Of a stretch of DNA of 56,810 bases, positions 24,751-34,043 are shown in pieces. The position numbers were made by a program, and so were the translations under genes. The DNA is from an uncultured Bacteroidota bacterium (GTDB lineage: Bacteria > Bacteroidota > Bacteroidia > Chitinophagales > Chitinophagaceae). The stretch lies in assembly GCA_903877645.1 (NCBI GenBank), contig CAIRES010000069.1, forward strand, positions 1 through 56,810, given 5' to 3'. Position 1 is the first letter of the stretch, and every line of letters starts with the position of its first letter. A model generated the notes under the pieces. It was not told where the DNA came from, did not search any database, and saw only the letters and a program-made list of their open reading frames with translations.

Positions 24751-24758
24751 TAGGTTTG
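24751..24758 (+). promoter_or_regulatory. -7 promoter box before the VWA gene
   Basis: TAGGTTTG matches TAnnTTTG and lies 17 nt before the ATG at 24776, which supports that start over an upstream GTG. No -33 element was recognised. Confidence 0.35.
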
Positions 24759-24775
24759 TGATCATAGTGAACTAC

Positions 24776-26818
24776 ATGCAGTTAAAGCGAATAACATTAC
24801 TTCTGTTTAGTATTTTATACACCTCTTTTTCTTTTGCCCAGATACAGGGCGAGTATGTACAGTCGCGTATTCTCATCTTATTGGATGAATCATCGAGCAT
24901 GATCCAGCTATGGTCGGGCACGAAACCAAAATATAAGGCGGCTGATGAACTCATCATGAGGCTGATGGATAGCGTGTATGCGGTAAACAGCAATGTCGAA
25001 TTTTCGTTGCGCGTATTCGGCCACCAGCATACGGTAGAAGAGCACGACTGCTACGACACCCGGAATGAAGTGGGCTTCAGCAAAGACAACCGTTCACAGA
25101 TGGCTTTGCGGCTCGAGGACATACGCCCGCTGGGTGTTACGCCTATTGCTTTTGCACTAAAGGAAGCCGCGGCCAAAGATATACTGGATGAAAGGCACAA
25201 TGTATACAGCATCATACTGATCACAGACGGCGGAGAAAGCTGTGGCGGGGATATATGTGAAGTGATGAAGACCTTGCTTAAAAACAAAGTGTATTTCAAG
25301 CCATACATTGTGAGCCTGGAAAATGATCCGGGTCTGAAGGTGACTTATTCGTGCATGGGTGATTTCCTGCAGGTAACTAAGCAAGGCGAAATGTCTGGTG
25401 CAGTAAGCACTATAGTGGAGGCATTCAGGCCTGTACTCAAAGTTTCTAATGATGAATACAAGCATATGCAAACGATCGCGGCAAGTGCGCCAAGTGTGCT
25501 GAAGGTGAATGTACCTGTGATCAATGTGCCGGAGAAAAAAGATACGGTGCCCCTGGTAGTAAAACCAAAAGTTGTTGAAGAGCCGAGGCCCGTCATCAGA
25601 ACATGGAAAGCCCCGGTAACCAATAATATACCATCCCTTGATGTAGCCGGGTTACGCTCGCTGGGGTTGGTAAAGCGGGCCGACAAGATGCAGGAAATAG
25701 AATCTAACCTGAGAATACCAGTAGCTGCAATAGAAGCGCCTGCACTACCGAAGATCGAAAAAATAGATGCGATGATACCTTTGCCTGTACATACAGTGAG
25801 TACTACGACTCCTGCCTCCGGCAGTATGAAAAAGATGGCATCGGGTTTAAAATTACCTGCAATGATCATTGATACTCCTGTAGCCAGGCCGATAGATAAA
25901 ATAGCCCGGCTGGCACCTGTCAAGCCAAGGCAATTCAATGTCATATTTGTTATTGAAGAGCATGCTTATGCTACCAGGGCAGTTCCGGCACTACCTCCTT
26001 TGAAAATGGACTGGCTGCCGAAACCCGACCCGGCAATTGCTAAAAAAGTGGACTATATAGTAAAAACAGAAGATGCAAAAGAAACAACAGTAATGGTCTA
26101 TTTTACTAATGGTACAGGTACCTTCTACTCTACTACGCCGCAGGTGATACTTACTGATCCGATAGCTAAAAAAATGGTGAAGAAATTTTTCCGTACCGTA
26201 GACCCGGATGGCAACCCCGACCCGCAAACCAACATACCGGCAGGTGTTTATGATCTTACTTTTGCGTCTAAAGCCGGATTTCTTTTGAGTGGCGTGAAGG
26301 TGGAACAGAATAAGAAAAACATGGTCATTGTTACTGTGCAAAACACGTCTCTGAGCTTTGCTTATGATAAAGCGCCGGACCGTCCTGTTACTGAATTTAC
26401 TGCAGTGGTAACCGAAAGAAACAAAGCTCGGGGCAGGGTACAGAACCAAAAATGTGATGAAGCAATAAAATACGAGCCCGGCAATTACCACATAGAGATA
26501 AACACCTTCCCTAAGACTATCCGTAACGAAGATATTGATTTTGACAGGGAGTTTGTGATAACTATACCGCAGCCGGGTTTTGTGAAATTCACCAGCGATG
26601 GCTCCGCACATTTGGTCAGCCTGTTCCAGCGGTATGGCGATAAATTCCTTGCATTTTATACACTCGACCTGAACGATCCGCGGAGCCAGCATTTACAAAT
26701 GCAGCCCGGCGAGTACCAGGCGCATTACCAGAAGGGCCCGGGGCAAAGTAGTGTTACCGAACAGGTGAAACAGTTTTTTGTAAAACCAACACAAACTACC
26801 GAAGTGATCCTCAACTAA
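24776..26818 (+). CDS. Secreted von Willebrand factor A domain protein
   Basis: 680 residues from the ATG at 24776. The signal peptide ends at SFSFAQ (about 22). A VWA domain follows (~30-230) with the metal site DESSS at 37-41 and a later ITDGGESCGGD. The middle (~250-420) is Pro/Lys/Val rich and low complexity, likely extended. Residues ~520-680 form a domain that is almost repeated by the next gene (FTAVVTERNKARG, GNYHIEINTFPKTIRN, PGFVKFTSDGSA, LFQRYGDKFLAFYTL). Such proteins bind divalent metal and partner proteins in the periplasm or at the cell surface. The partner may be the paralogous protein encoded 4 nt downstream in the maximal frame. Confidence 0.75.
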   Translation: MQLKRITLLLFSILYTSFSFAQIQGEYVQSRILILLDESSSMIQLWSGTKPKYKAADELIMRLMDSVYAVNSNVEFSLRVFGHQHTVEEHDCYDTRNEVGFSKDNRSQMALRLEDIRPLGVTPIAFALKEAAAKDILDERHNVYSIILITDGGESCGGDICEVMKTLLKNKVYFKPYIVSLENDPGLKVTYSCMGDFLQVTKQGEMSGAVSTIVEAFRPVLKVSNDEYKHMQTIAASAPSVLKVNVPVINVPEKKDTVPLVVKPKVVEEPRPVIRTWKAPVTNNIPSLDVAGLRSLGLVKRADKMQEIESNLRIPVAAIEAPALPKIEKIDAMIPLPVHTVSTTTPASGSMKKMASGLKLPAMIIDTPVARPIDKIARLAPVKPRQFNVIFVIEEHAYATRAVPALPPLKMDWLPKPDPAIAKKVDYIVKTEDAKETTVMVYFTNGTGTFYSTTPQVILTDPIAKKMVKKFFRTVDPDGNPDPQTNIPAGVYDLTFASKAGFLLSGVKVEQNKKNMVIVTVQNTSLSFAYDKAPDRPVTEFTAVVTERNKARGRVQNQKCDEAIKYEPGNYHIEINTFPKTIRNEDIDFDREFVITIPQPGFVKFTSDGSAHLVSLFQRYGDKFLAFYTLDLNDPRSQHLQMQPGEYQAHYQKGPGQSSVTEQVKQFFVKPTQTTEVILN

Positions 26819-26891
26819 TTTAATGGGCAACATTTCTCACACACACACAACAAACTCACTCTATCCGGGTGAATGTGTCGTGCGCGAAAAA

Positions 26892-27461
26892 ATGCTGATT
26901 CTCCCATTCGTGCTATTGTTGTACCTTTTTCAATCGCCCGATGCGAGCGCTCAGAGGGCAAAGGCAGGAACAATAACTGTTGCGCCTGCTACCTTGAGCT
27001 TTGTGTATAAGAATGCCCCGGGGCAGCCGGTTACCGAATTTACAGCAACCGTGACCAATAGGAATAAGCCGGAGGGTGTAAAGCAGGAACAAAAGTGCAC
27101 GGAAGCGGTAAAGTATGAAGCCGGTAACTATCACATAGAAATAAATACTTTTCCTAAGACCATCCGAAATATGGATATTGATTTTGGGGAGGAATATGTG
27201 ATCACTATACAACAGCCGGGGTTTGTGAAATTTACGAGCGATGTATCTGCGGACATGGTCACGCTCTTCCAACGGTATGATGATAAATTTCTTGCATTTT
27301 ATACGCTTGGCCTGAACGACCCGCGCAGCCAAAATCTTATGATACAACCCGGTAAATATGAGGCACACTACCGAAAAGGGGCAGGACAAAACAGTGCGGA
27401 AGAGCAGGTAAAACGATTTGTGGTCAAGCCAACAAAAATTACCGAAGTAAAACTCAATTGA
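26892..27461 (+). CDS. Secreted protein duplicating the C-terminal domain of the VWA protein
   Basis: 189 residues from the ATG at 26892, which directly opens a signal peptide (MLILPFVLLLYLFQSPDASAQ); an upstream ATG at 26823 would add 23 polar residues. The mature protein (~150 residues) matches residues ~520-680 of the preceding VWA protein almost throughout, at roughly 70 percent by eye, including GNYHIEINTFPKTIRN and LFQRY.DKFLAFYTL.LNDPRSQ. The domain is therefore stable alone and was copied within the locus. Its family is not recognised. The gene is followed after 5 nt by an acetyltransferase. Confidence 0.65.
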   Translation: MLILPFVLLLYLFQSPDASAQRAKAGTITVAPATLSFVYKNAPGQPVTEFTATVTNRNKPEGVKQEQKCTEAVKYEAGNYHIEINTFPKTIRNMDIDFGEEYVITIQQPGFVKFTSDVSADMVTLFQRYDDKFLAFYTLGLNDPRSQNLMIQPGKYEAHYRKGAGQNSAEEQVKRFVVKPTKITEVKLN

Positions 27462-27466
27462 TATAA

Positions 27467-27907
27467 ATGAGCCGGATAGCCATCACACATATCACCTCAA
27501 AAGACACACGTTACCAAGCCGTATGGGAACTGCGCGAAGAAGTGTTGCGCAAACCCTTAGGGATGTCGTTAAAAAATGAAGACCTAAGCAAGGATCACAC
27601 AGATGTTATTTTTATCGCTGAAACAGGAGCGGAGGTTATCGGTTGCCTGATGCTTCATGAGCATGATAGTGAAGTAATACAATTCAGGCAGATGGCTGTG
27701 TACGATAAATGGCAGGGCAGGGGTATTGGCAGGCAACTGATACTGGCAGCAGAGCTTCTCTGCCGGCAAAAAGAGTATCGTAAGATCATACTTCACGCCC
27801 GTAGTACGGCCATAGGCTTTTATGCTTCGCTGGGATATATGGCCGTTGGCGACGAATTTACAGAAGTAGGGATAGCACATTATATAATGGAAAAGCGATT
27901 ATATTAA
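27467..27907 (+). CDS. GNAT-family N-acetyltransferase
   Basis: 146 residues. The acetyl-CoA motif A is FRQMAVYDKWQGRGIGRQLILAAELLC, followed by motif B with IILHARSTAIGFYASLGYMAVGDEF. The N-terminal part starts RYQAVWELREEVLRKPLG, as in ElaA/YitI-like acetyltransferases of small substrates. The acceptor is unknown. It lies 5 nt after the secreted-protein gene and may share its transcript. Confidence 0.85.
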   Translation: MSRIAITHITSKDTRYQAVWELREEVLRKPLGMSLKNEDLSKDHTDVIFIAETGAEVIGCLMLHEHDSEVIQFRQMAVYDKWQGRGIGRQLILAAELLCRQKEYRKIILHARSTAIGFYASLGYMAVGDEFTEVGIAHYIMEKRLY

Positions 27908-28017
27908 AATTTATACGTATGCAAAGGCCCGAAAGTGATAAATTCAAGTATAAAAAGAAAACTTACTAACAAATAGTGCACAAAATGTGAAAAAATTCTT
28001 TTTTTATTAAAAAAATT

Positions 28018-28029
28018 GTATTTTGCATA
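28018..28029 (+). promoter_or_regulatory. Conserved box GTATTTTGCATA, likely promoter of the first T9SS gene
   Basis: The same 12 bases occur 96 nt before this gene's ATG and 103 nt before its paralogue (33941-33952). TATTTTG is one base shorter than TAnnTTTG. The long untranslated leader may hold further control elements. Confidence 0.4.
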
Positions 28030-28113
28030 GCCTATTTTATACTACCAAGGTATAGTAGTTTGTTAAAAAACAAGTGAAGCAATAATTTTTTAAATTTTTA
28101 AACATAACCGACA

Positions 28114-31100
28114 ATGAAAAAACTCTATTTCTCTACTATCGTTCTTTCTCTCTGCTGCCTTATCCAGCAAGCCTTTGCACAATCAGCGCCTATGGTATAT
28201 TCATCGCCGGGGGCTTATGTATATACTGTTCCCAGTGGTGCATCAGTAGCGCTTGGTATAGACGTGCGTGGTGCGCAAGGTGGCAACTATACTTCACCGA
28301 GCCAATCGGGAGGTAAGGGTGGCCGCGTTCAAGGCACCATCAGCGTTGCGGGCGGCACATTATTATATGTGTATGTAGGTGCTCAGGCAGCAAGTGGCAG
28401 TAGCTGTAGCGGGTCAACCGGTGGCTCCAGCTCTGGCGGTAGCGAAGATGGCGGCAATGGTACCAGCGGCGGATGTGGCGGTGCGGGCGGTGGAGCTGCA
28501 AGCGACGTTCGTACTACTGCAGGCAGCCTTACCAGTCGTATTTTAGTAGGCGGCGGCGGCGGCGGATCTTCTTATGATTGTGGTTCTCATGATGGTGGTG
28601 CGGCAGGATACCCATCGGGTACTGCCGGTGTAGACGGATGTGGTTATGGCGGCGGTGGCGGCGGTACTCAAACAGCCGGCGGTGCGGCTGGTCCCGGCAG
28701 TGGCAGTGCAGGTGGTTTTGGCCCCGGTGGTGCAGCTTACGCCTACTACTATGGCGGCGGCGGCGGCGGCGGCTGGTATGGCGGCGGCGGTTCGTATTCG
28801 GGCAGTGGCGGCGGCGGCTCAAATTATGCCGCATCCAGTGTTACATCAGTTACTGAAACTTCAGGTTATCAATCAGGGAATGGTTATGTTAGCATAACGG
28901 TACTTTGCAATGCATCCGGTACAATAACAGGAACACCACCTGTATGTATCGGCTCTTCGGCTACTTTAGCTAATACAACAGCAGGCGCTACTGGTAGTTG
29001 GATCAGCAGTAACCCCGCTGTAGCAACTGTCGACCCTTCTTCAGGCCTTGTAACAGGAGTATCAGCAGGTACTACGACAATAACGTATAATGTGCCGAGC
29101 CCTTGTGGTGCATTAGCTACTATGGCTGTTAATATTAACCCTAGCCCGGCTCCATTGTCAGGAGTTGGTTCAGGAACACTATGTACAGGGCTTAGCGAAA
29201 CACTTACTTCATCAGGCACAGGCACATGGGTGAGCACATCGCCATCTTTTGCTGTTGTTTCAAGCAGTGGTGTGGTAACTGGTATATCAGCCGGTGTCAC
29301 TACTATCAGCTATACATTACTTACCGGCTGCTCTCCTGCAACGGCTACGATCACTGTTAATCCAAACCCATCGCCGATTGTCGGATCGGCAGGTTTGTGT
29401 CAGTCTTCTTCAGCAACATTATCTGATCCTACTCCGTCGGGCACATGGACAACAGGTACCCCGTCAGTAGCCACAATAGGAGCTACATCGGGTACAATGA
29501 CTGGTGTTTCTACGGGCAACACCAATATATCTTATACATTACCTACAGGTTGCTATGTAACATTACCTGTTACCGTAAATCCAATACCGGCACCTATATT
29601 CGGCGGAACAACCTTGTGTGTTGGTGCAACATCTACTCTGACAGATGGCACTTCAGGAGGTTCATGGTTCAGCAGCAACCCGGCACAGGCAACTATTAAT
29701 GCAGGTTCAGGCCTTTTGACGGGTGTTTATGCAGGCTCTCCTACGATATACTATACTTTAGCCTCAACCGGCTGTAAGGTATCTACCCCTGTAGTGATCA
29801 ACCCATTACCTGCCGCTATATCAGGGGCCAGCCAGGCATGTGTGGGAACAACCACTACCTTAACTGACGCAGGTGGTGGCACCTGGTTCAGTAGTAACTT
29901 AGCTGTAGCCACAGTAGGTGTAGGCAGTGGCATTGTTACCGGCATTAGCGGTGGCTCTGCGACGATGACCTATACGTTGCCTACCGGCTGTAGTATCACT
30001 ACTCCATTTACAGTAAATACTCCTCCCGCTGCGTTCCCTGTTACAGGTGGTGGTAACTATTGCTCCAGTGACTTAGGTGTGCATGTGGGCCTGGTATTTG
30101 GCAGCTCGGGAGTTTCTTACCAGTTATACATCGGTGGCACAACTCCGGTAGGATCTGCGGTTGCAGGATCTAACTCCAGCCTTGATTTTGGTGTACAATC
30201 TACTGTTGGTACCTATACAGTAGTAGGAAGTAATGGCATCTCAGGATGTAGCAGCAATATGACCGGTTCAGTGCATATTGGTGTTAACCCATCACCTATC
30301 CTGCATAATATTACAGGCGGCGGCGGTTATTGCCCTTCTACAACCGGTGCGCCTATTGCAACAGACCTTTCTGATGCAGGCATCTCCTATAAATTATATA
30401 ATGGCACTACGCTTGTTTCTACACTTACAGGCACAGGGTCTGGCCTTAGTTATGGTAATTTCACTACTCCCGGTACTTATACGGTTGTAGCTACAAATAT
30501 TTCATCAGGATGTAATTTATTGATGGGCGGTACAGCTACTGTTTATGAATATCCTTCCCTGACCAATTACGCAGTGAGCGGTGGTGGCGGTTTCTGCCCA
30601 AGTGGAACAGGTACTCATGTTACACTACTTCCTGCTTCTGATCTCGCAGCAAGCTACCAGTTATATTATAATGGTGTAGCAACGGGTTTGCCTGTACCTG
30701 GTACAGGTGTTGCTTTAGATTTTGGATCAGAAACAGCAACCGGTACTTATACTGTTATTGCTACAGATCTTACCTATGGCTGTAACCTGAACATGACAGG
30801 CGGTGTTACAGTATTTAATTTCCCTGTACCTACTGCCTATGCGGTTACAGGTGGTGGCAACTATTGCTCAGGTGGCGTGGGCCAGCATGTGGGTGTTGCT
30901 TTCGGAAGTACCGGTATCAGCTACACTTTATTAGGCCCCGGTGGCCCCAGCGCCCCGGTTCTTGGCTCAGGATCAAGTGTTGATTTTGGATTGCAGACAC
31001 TTGCCGGTACCTATTCAGTTCTTGCTGTTAATCCTTCTACATCATGCAGCAATATTATGAGTGGCAGTGCTACAATCAGCGAAAGTATTGCTCCGGGTGT

Positions 31101-33795
31101 CTATACTGTAGGCGGGGGCGGCAGTTATTGCGCAGGTGGCAGAGGTGTGGTAGTTAACACATCAGGTTCGGAGATAGGCGTTAACTATCAGTTGTTCAAA
31201 AGTGGCTCACCGGTGGGTGCTGCCATTGCGGGTACCGGTTCAGGTATTAATTTCGACTCAGCTACCTCTGCTGGTACGTATACAGTTATCGCGACAAATG
31301 CCACGGCTCCTTGTACCAGCAATATGGCCGGAAGCGCTAATATCAGCATTAGCCCATTACCATCTGCTTACGTGGTAACAGGTGGCGGCAACTATTGCGT
31401 AGGTGGCACAGGCGCCCATATTATACTCAGCGGTTCTCAGCCGGGCGTCAGCTATCAATTGTTACAAGGCACTACGCCAGAAGGTATATTAACTGAAGGC
31501 ACAGGATCTGCAATAGATTTTGGTTTATTGACCGATGCAGGTGCCTATACTGTAGTTGGTGTCAATGACGGTAACTACTGCCAGAACAATATGACCGGTA
31601 CTACCAATATCAATATCAACCCGCTTCCTAATTTATTTAATGTTACAGGTGGTGGTAATTATTGTGCAGGTGGTGCAGGCAAACATATAGGCCTTGATGC
31701 TTCGAATACAGGCGTGAGCTACCAGTTATATAAAGATAACATCCTTACAGGTGGTACACTTGTAGGTAGCGGTGCAGCACTCGACTATGGTTTAAAAACT
31801 GCCGCAGGTACTTATTCTATCATTGGTACAAATGTATTAACAGGCTGTAAAGACCATATGAACCTTACTACGGACATTGTGATCAACCCACTTCCTGCCG
31901 ACAATCCACTTGCTACAGGAGGCAACTATTGCGCAGGCGGCTTAGGTATTGATATTAATATGCCGACAACTGAGTCAGGCATTAGCTATCAATTATATCT
32001 TGCCGGTGTTGCGTTCGGATTACCGCAGACAGGTACAGGCGCACCTCTTGATTTTGGTACTATGATGGGTGCGGGTGCATACACTGTTGTAGCTACTAAC
32101 CCTCTGACTTCATGTTCTAAGAATATGTCCGGCTCTTCTATGATCAATGTGATCAATCCTACCGTTTATACAGTTACAGGCGGTGGTAATTATTGTGCAG
32201 GTGATACAGGCGTTCATGTAATGCTTACCGGATCGAGCACAAGCGATAATTACCAGTTGTTTGTAACCGGCAGCCCTGATGGTGTTGCCATAACAGGAAC
32301 AGGATCATCTCTTGATTTTGGTTTGAAAACAACAAGTGGCACCTATACTGTAGTTGCTACAGATATTGCACTGGGTTGTCCTAACAATATGGCTGGTGGC
32401 CCTGTAGTTGGTATCAACGCCCTTCCTGATATGGATTCTGTGACCGGTAGCGGTGCATTCTGCGCAGGCAGTGCCGGTGTTCATGTAGGGCTCAACGGAT
32501 CAAGCACAGGGATCAGCTACCAGTTATACAGTGGCACAGCTACAGTAGGTTCACCGGTAGCAGGTACCGGCGCGTCTCTTGACTTTGGCCTTGTTACATC
32601 AACAGGTAGCTATACAGCTGTTGCAACAGACGTATCAACACATTGCAAGAGCAATATGTTGAACCCCGCCGTGATAACAGCTCAACCTGCTCCTACCGCA
32701 TACAGGGTTTCTATCGAAAATTCAGGTAATTATTGTGCTGCTGATTCAGGGCTGCATATTATGCTGAGCAATTCAGACCTCGGTGTTAATTATCAATTGT
32801 TCAGGAACGGGATCACCCCTGTGGGAACTGCTGTTGCAGGAACAGGTGCCGGTTTGAATTTAGGACTTGAAAATGTAGCCGGTACTTACACAGTAGTGGC
32901 CAATAACCCTACTACAACCTGTGGCAACAACATGTTGGGTAGTTCACCTTTATACATCATACCGCTTCCTACTGTTTATACTGTTACCGGTGGCGGATCT
33001 TTCTGTCCTGCAGCTGATGGCGTGCATGTAGGGCTTGATGGCTCAACAGCAGGTATCTATTATCAATTATACAATGGCAGTACATCAATGGGTACCAAAT
33101 TTGGCACAGGCGCATCTATAGATTTTGGCCTGCAAACAGATCCGGGAACTTATATGGTAGTAGCTAACAGCGCTGTAACTACTTGCCCGAACAACATGTT
33201 TGGTGGTGCAAGTGTTGTTGTAGAAGCGCTTGCCACACCTGATATCACATTACGCGCGTATCCGGGTACCGGAGTGGGTGTATGGAAAATAGATTCTATG
33301 AAAGTGTTCATTAGCAGCGGTGGCGGTCCGAACCCTACATATCAGTGGCTGGTGAACGGGCATGCTATAACAGGCGCCACCTCACAGACATTTACACGTT
33401 ATGAATTGTTTAATAATGACGTAGTGTCTTGCCAGGTAACCGGCAGTGGCCCTTGTGGTGGATTAGCTACAACCCAGTCCCTGGTTATTTCCCTGGAGAA
33501 TGAGAACGTGGGAGTGGCTACTGTATCTGGCAGCAGCGACATTAGGCTGGTTCCTAATCCGAACAAGGGCGCATTTACAGTGAAAGGCACATTGACCTCT
33601 ACCGTTGATCAGGAAGCATCTATTGAGATCACCAATATGCTTGGCCAGAATGTTTATTCAGGCAAAGTAATGACCCAGGGTGGCAATGTAGATCAGCACA
33701 TACAATTGGGCAGTAATTTGCCTAACGGAATGTACCTCCTCAACTTGCGTGCAGGCACTGAAAATATTGTCTTCCATTTCGTTATTGAGCAATAA
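28114..33795 (+). CDS. Giant secreted repeat protein with T9SS sorting domain (copy 1)
   Basis: 1893 residues. Order: signal peptide (1-22, ending QQAFAQ); Gly-rich domain (~49-255) of the type found beside Ig-like domains; five Big_2-like Ig domains (~266-636, pattern SNPAVATVDPSSGLVTGVSAGTTTITY); twelve repeats of about 88 residues (~640-1705) built on VTGGGNYC....G.HVGL....G..YQLY...GTG..LDFGL.T..GTYTV.ATN...C..NM; an Ig-like segment with QWLVNG; and a type A T9SS sorting domain (~1809-1893, LVPNPNKGAFTVKG ... LPNGMYLLNLR). Each repeat has two cysteines that may form a disulfide. It is exported and probably attached to the cell surface through T9SS, as an adhesin or stalk. The ligand is unknown. 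Confidence 0.9.
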   Translation: MKKLYFSTIVLSLCCLIQQAFAQSAPMVYSSPGAYVYTVPSGASVALGIDVRGAQGGNYTSPSQSGGKGGRVQGTISVAGGTLLYVYVGAQAASGSSCSGSTGGSSSGGSEDGGNGTSGGCGGAGGGAASDVRTTAGSLTSRILVGGGGGGSSYDCGSHDGGAAGYPSGTAGVDGCGYGGGGGGTQTAGGAAGPGSGSAGGFGPGGAAYAYYYGGGGGGGWYGGGGSYSGSGGGGSNYAASSVTSVTETSGYQSGNGYVSITVLCNASGTITGTPPVCIGSSATLANTTAGATGSWISSNPAVATVDPSSGLVTGVSAGTTTITYNVPSPCGALATMAVNINPSPAPLSGVGSGTLCTGLSETLTSSGTGTWVSTSPSFAVVSSSGVVTGISAGVTTISYTLLTGCSPATATITVNPNPSPIVGSAGLCQSSSATLSDPTPSGTWTTGTPSVATIGATSGTMTGVSTGNTNISYTLPTGCYVTLPVTVNPIPAPIFGGTTLCVGATSTLTDGTSGGSWFSSNPAQATINAGSGLLTGVYAGSPTIYYTLASTGCKVSTPVVINPLPAAISGASQACVGTTTTLTDAGGGTWFSSNLAVATVGVGSGIVTGISGGSATMTYTLPTGCSITTPFTVNTPPAAFPVTGGGNYCSSDLGVHVGLVFGSSGVSYQLYIGGTTPVGSAVAGSNSSLDFGVQSTVGTYTVVGSNGISGCSSNMTGSVHIGVNPSPILHNITGGGGYCPSTTGAPIATDLSDAGISYKLYNGTTLVSTLTGTGSGLSYGNFTTPGTYTVVATNISSGCNLLMGGTATVYEYPSLTNYAVSGGGGFCPSGTGTHVTLLPASDLAASYQLYYNGVATGLPVPGTGVALDFGSETATGTYTVIATDLTYGCNLNMTGGVTVFNFPVPTAYAVTGGGNYCSGGVGQHVGVAFGSTGISYTLLGPGGPSAPVLGSGSSVDFGLQTLAGTYSVLAVNPSTSCSNIMSGSATISESIAPGVYTVGGGGSYCAGGRGVVVNTSGSEIGVNYQLFKSGSPVGAAIAGTGSGINFDSATSAGTYTVIATNATAPCTSNMAGSANISISPLPSAYVVTGGGNYCVGGTGAHIILSGSQPGVSYQLLQGTTPEGILTEGTGSAIDFGLLTDAGAYTVVGVNDGNYCQNNMTGTTNININPLPNLFNVTGGGNYCAGGAGKHIGLDASNTGVSYQLYKDNILTGGTLVGSGAALDYGLKTAAGTYSIIGTNVLTGCKDHMNLTTDIVINPLPADNPLATGGNYCAGGLGIDINMPTTESGISYQLYLAGVAFGLPQTGTGAPLDFGTMMGAGAYTVVATNPLTSCSKNMSGSSMINVINPTVYTVTGGGNYCAGDTGVHVMLTGSSTSDNYQLFVTGSPDGVAITGTGSSLDFGLKTTSGTYTVVATDIALGCPNNMAGGPVVGINALPDMDSVTGSGAFCAGSAGVHVGLNGSSTGISYQLYSGTATVGSPVAGTGASLDFGLVTSTGSYTAVATDVSTHCKSNMLNPAVITAQPAPTAYRVSIENSGNYCAADSGLHIMLSNSDLGVNYQLFRNGITPVGTAVAGTGAGLNLGLENVAGTYTVVANNPTTTCGNNMLGSSPLYIIPLPTVYTVTGGGSFCPAADGVHVGLDGSTAGIYYQLYNGSTSMGTKFGTGASIDFGLQTDPGTYMVVANSAVTTCPNNMFGGASVVVEALATPDITLRAYPGTGVGVWKIDSMKVFISSGGGPNPTYQWLVNGHAITGATSQTFTRYELFNNDVVSCQVTGSGPCGGLATTQSLVISLENENVGVATVSGSSDIRLVPNPNKGAFTVKGTLTSTVDQEASIEITNMLGQNVYSGKVMTQGGNVDQHIQLGSNLPNGMYLLNLRAGTENIVFHFVIEQ
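28549..28773 (+). repeat. In-frame GGC microsatellites of copy 1
   Basis: Uninterrupted GGC runs occur at 28549-28565 (five and a half units) and 28753-28773 (seven units) within the Gly-rich domain and encode Gly stretches. Changes in unit number would keep the frame and only alter length. Confidence 0.7.
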
Positions 33796-33816
33796 AATAA
33801 CCAACCAATAAGATAC

Positions 33817-33848
33817 AAAAAAGCGGGTGAATTTCACCCGCTTTTTTT
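33817..33848 (+). terminator. Rho-independent terminator of T9SS copy 1
   Basis: AGCGGGTGA-ATT-TCACCCGCT forms a 9-bp stem, extended by A and T runs on either side, followed by TTTTTTT. It begins 22 nt after the stop codon, so the two paralogues are transcribed separately. Confidence 0.9.
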
Positions 33849-33940
33849 GTGCGTTTTATGCCCGATGGAATCCTTTAGGGAGCGTTTATTAACGACACTT
33901 ATGCTCATTAAATAAAATTTGTTTTCTACAACAAAAAAAA

Positions 33941-33952
33941 GTATTTTGCATA
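33941..33952 (+). promoter_or_regulatory. Conserved box GTATTTTGCATA, likely promoter of the second T9SS gene
   Basis: Identical to the box before copy 1. A TTTG at 33919-33922 stands 19 nt before it, a suitable -33 element. The leader to the ATG is about 90 nt. Confidence 0.45.
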
Positions 33953-34043
33953 AGCAATTTAATGACATACCTGGTCCCGGGATCTGTTTGAGATAAAGGG
34001 GTCAACTTTCTATTTTCTAAACGAGGTTTAAACTATACAAGTC

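Noticed and set aside
24658-24753. Frame of 31 residues starting MDVSTKVLLDWKGQHFSLSM between the glycosyltransferase and VWA genes
   Set aside because: Short, with no conserved neighbour spacing; a faint OsmC-like opening is not enough, and the promoter box of the next gene overlaps its end.
28529-28897. Arg/His- or Ala-rich frames overlapping the Gly-rich domain
   Set aside because: Produced by the GGC/GGT-rich codons read in other frames; the true frame has signal peptide and domains.
30030-33240. Regularly spaced DNA repeats considered as a CRISPR-like array
   Set aside because: They are in-frame codons for the 12 protein repeats, about 265 bp apart and diverged; no conserved repeat with unique spacers and no cas genes.
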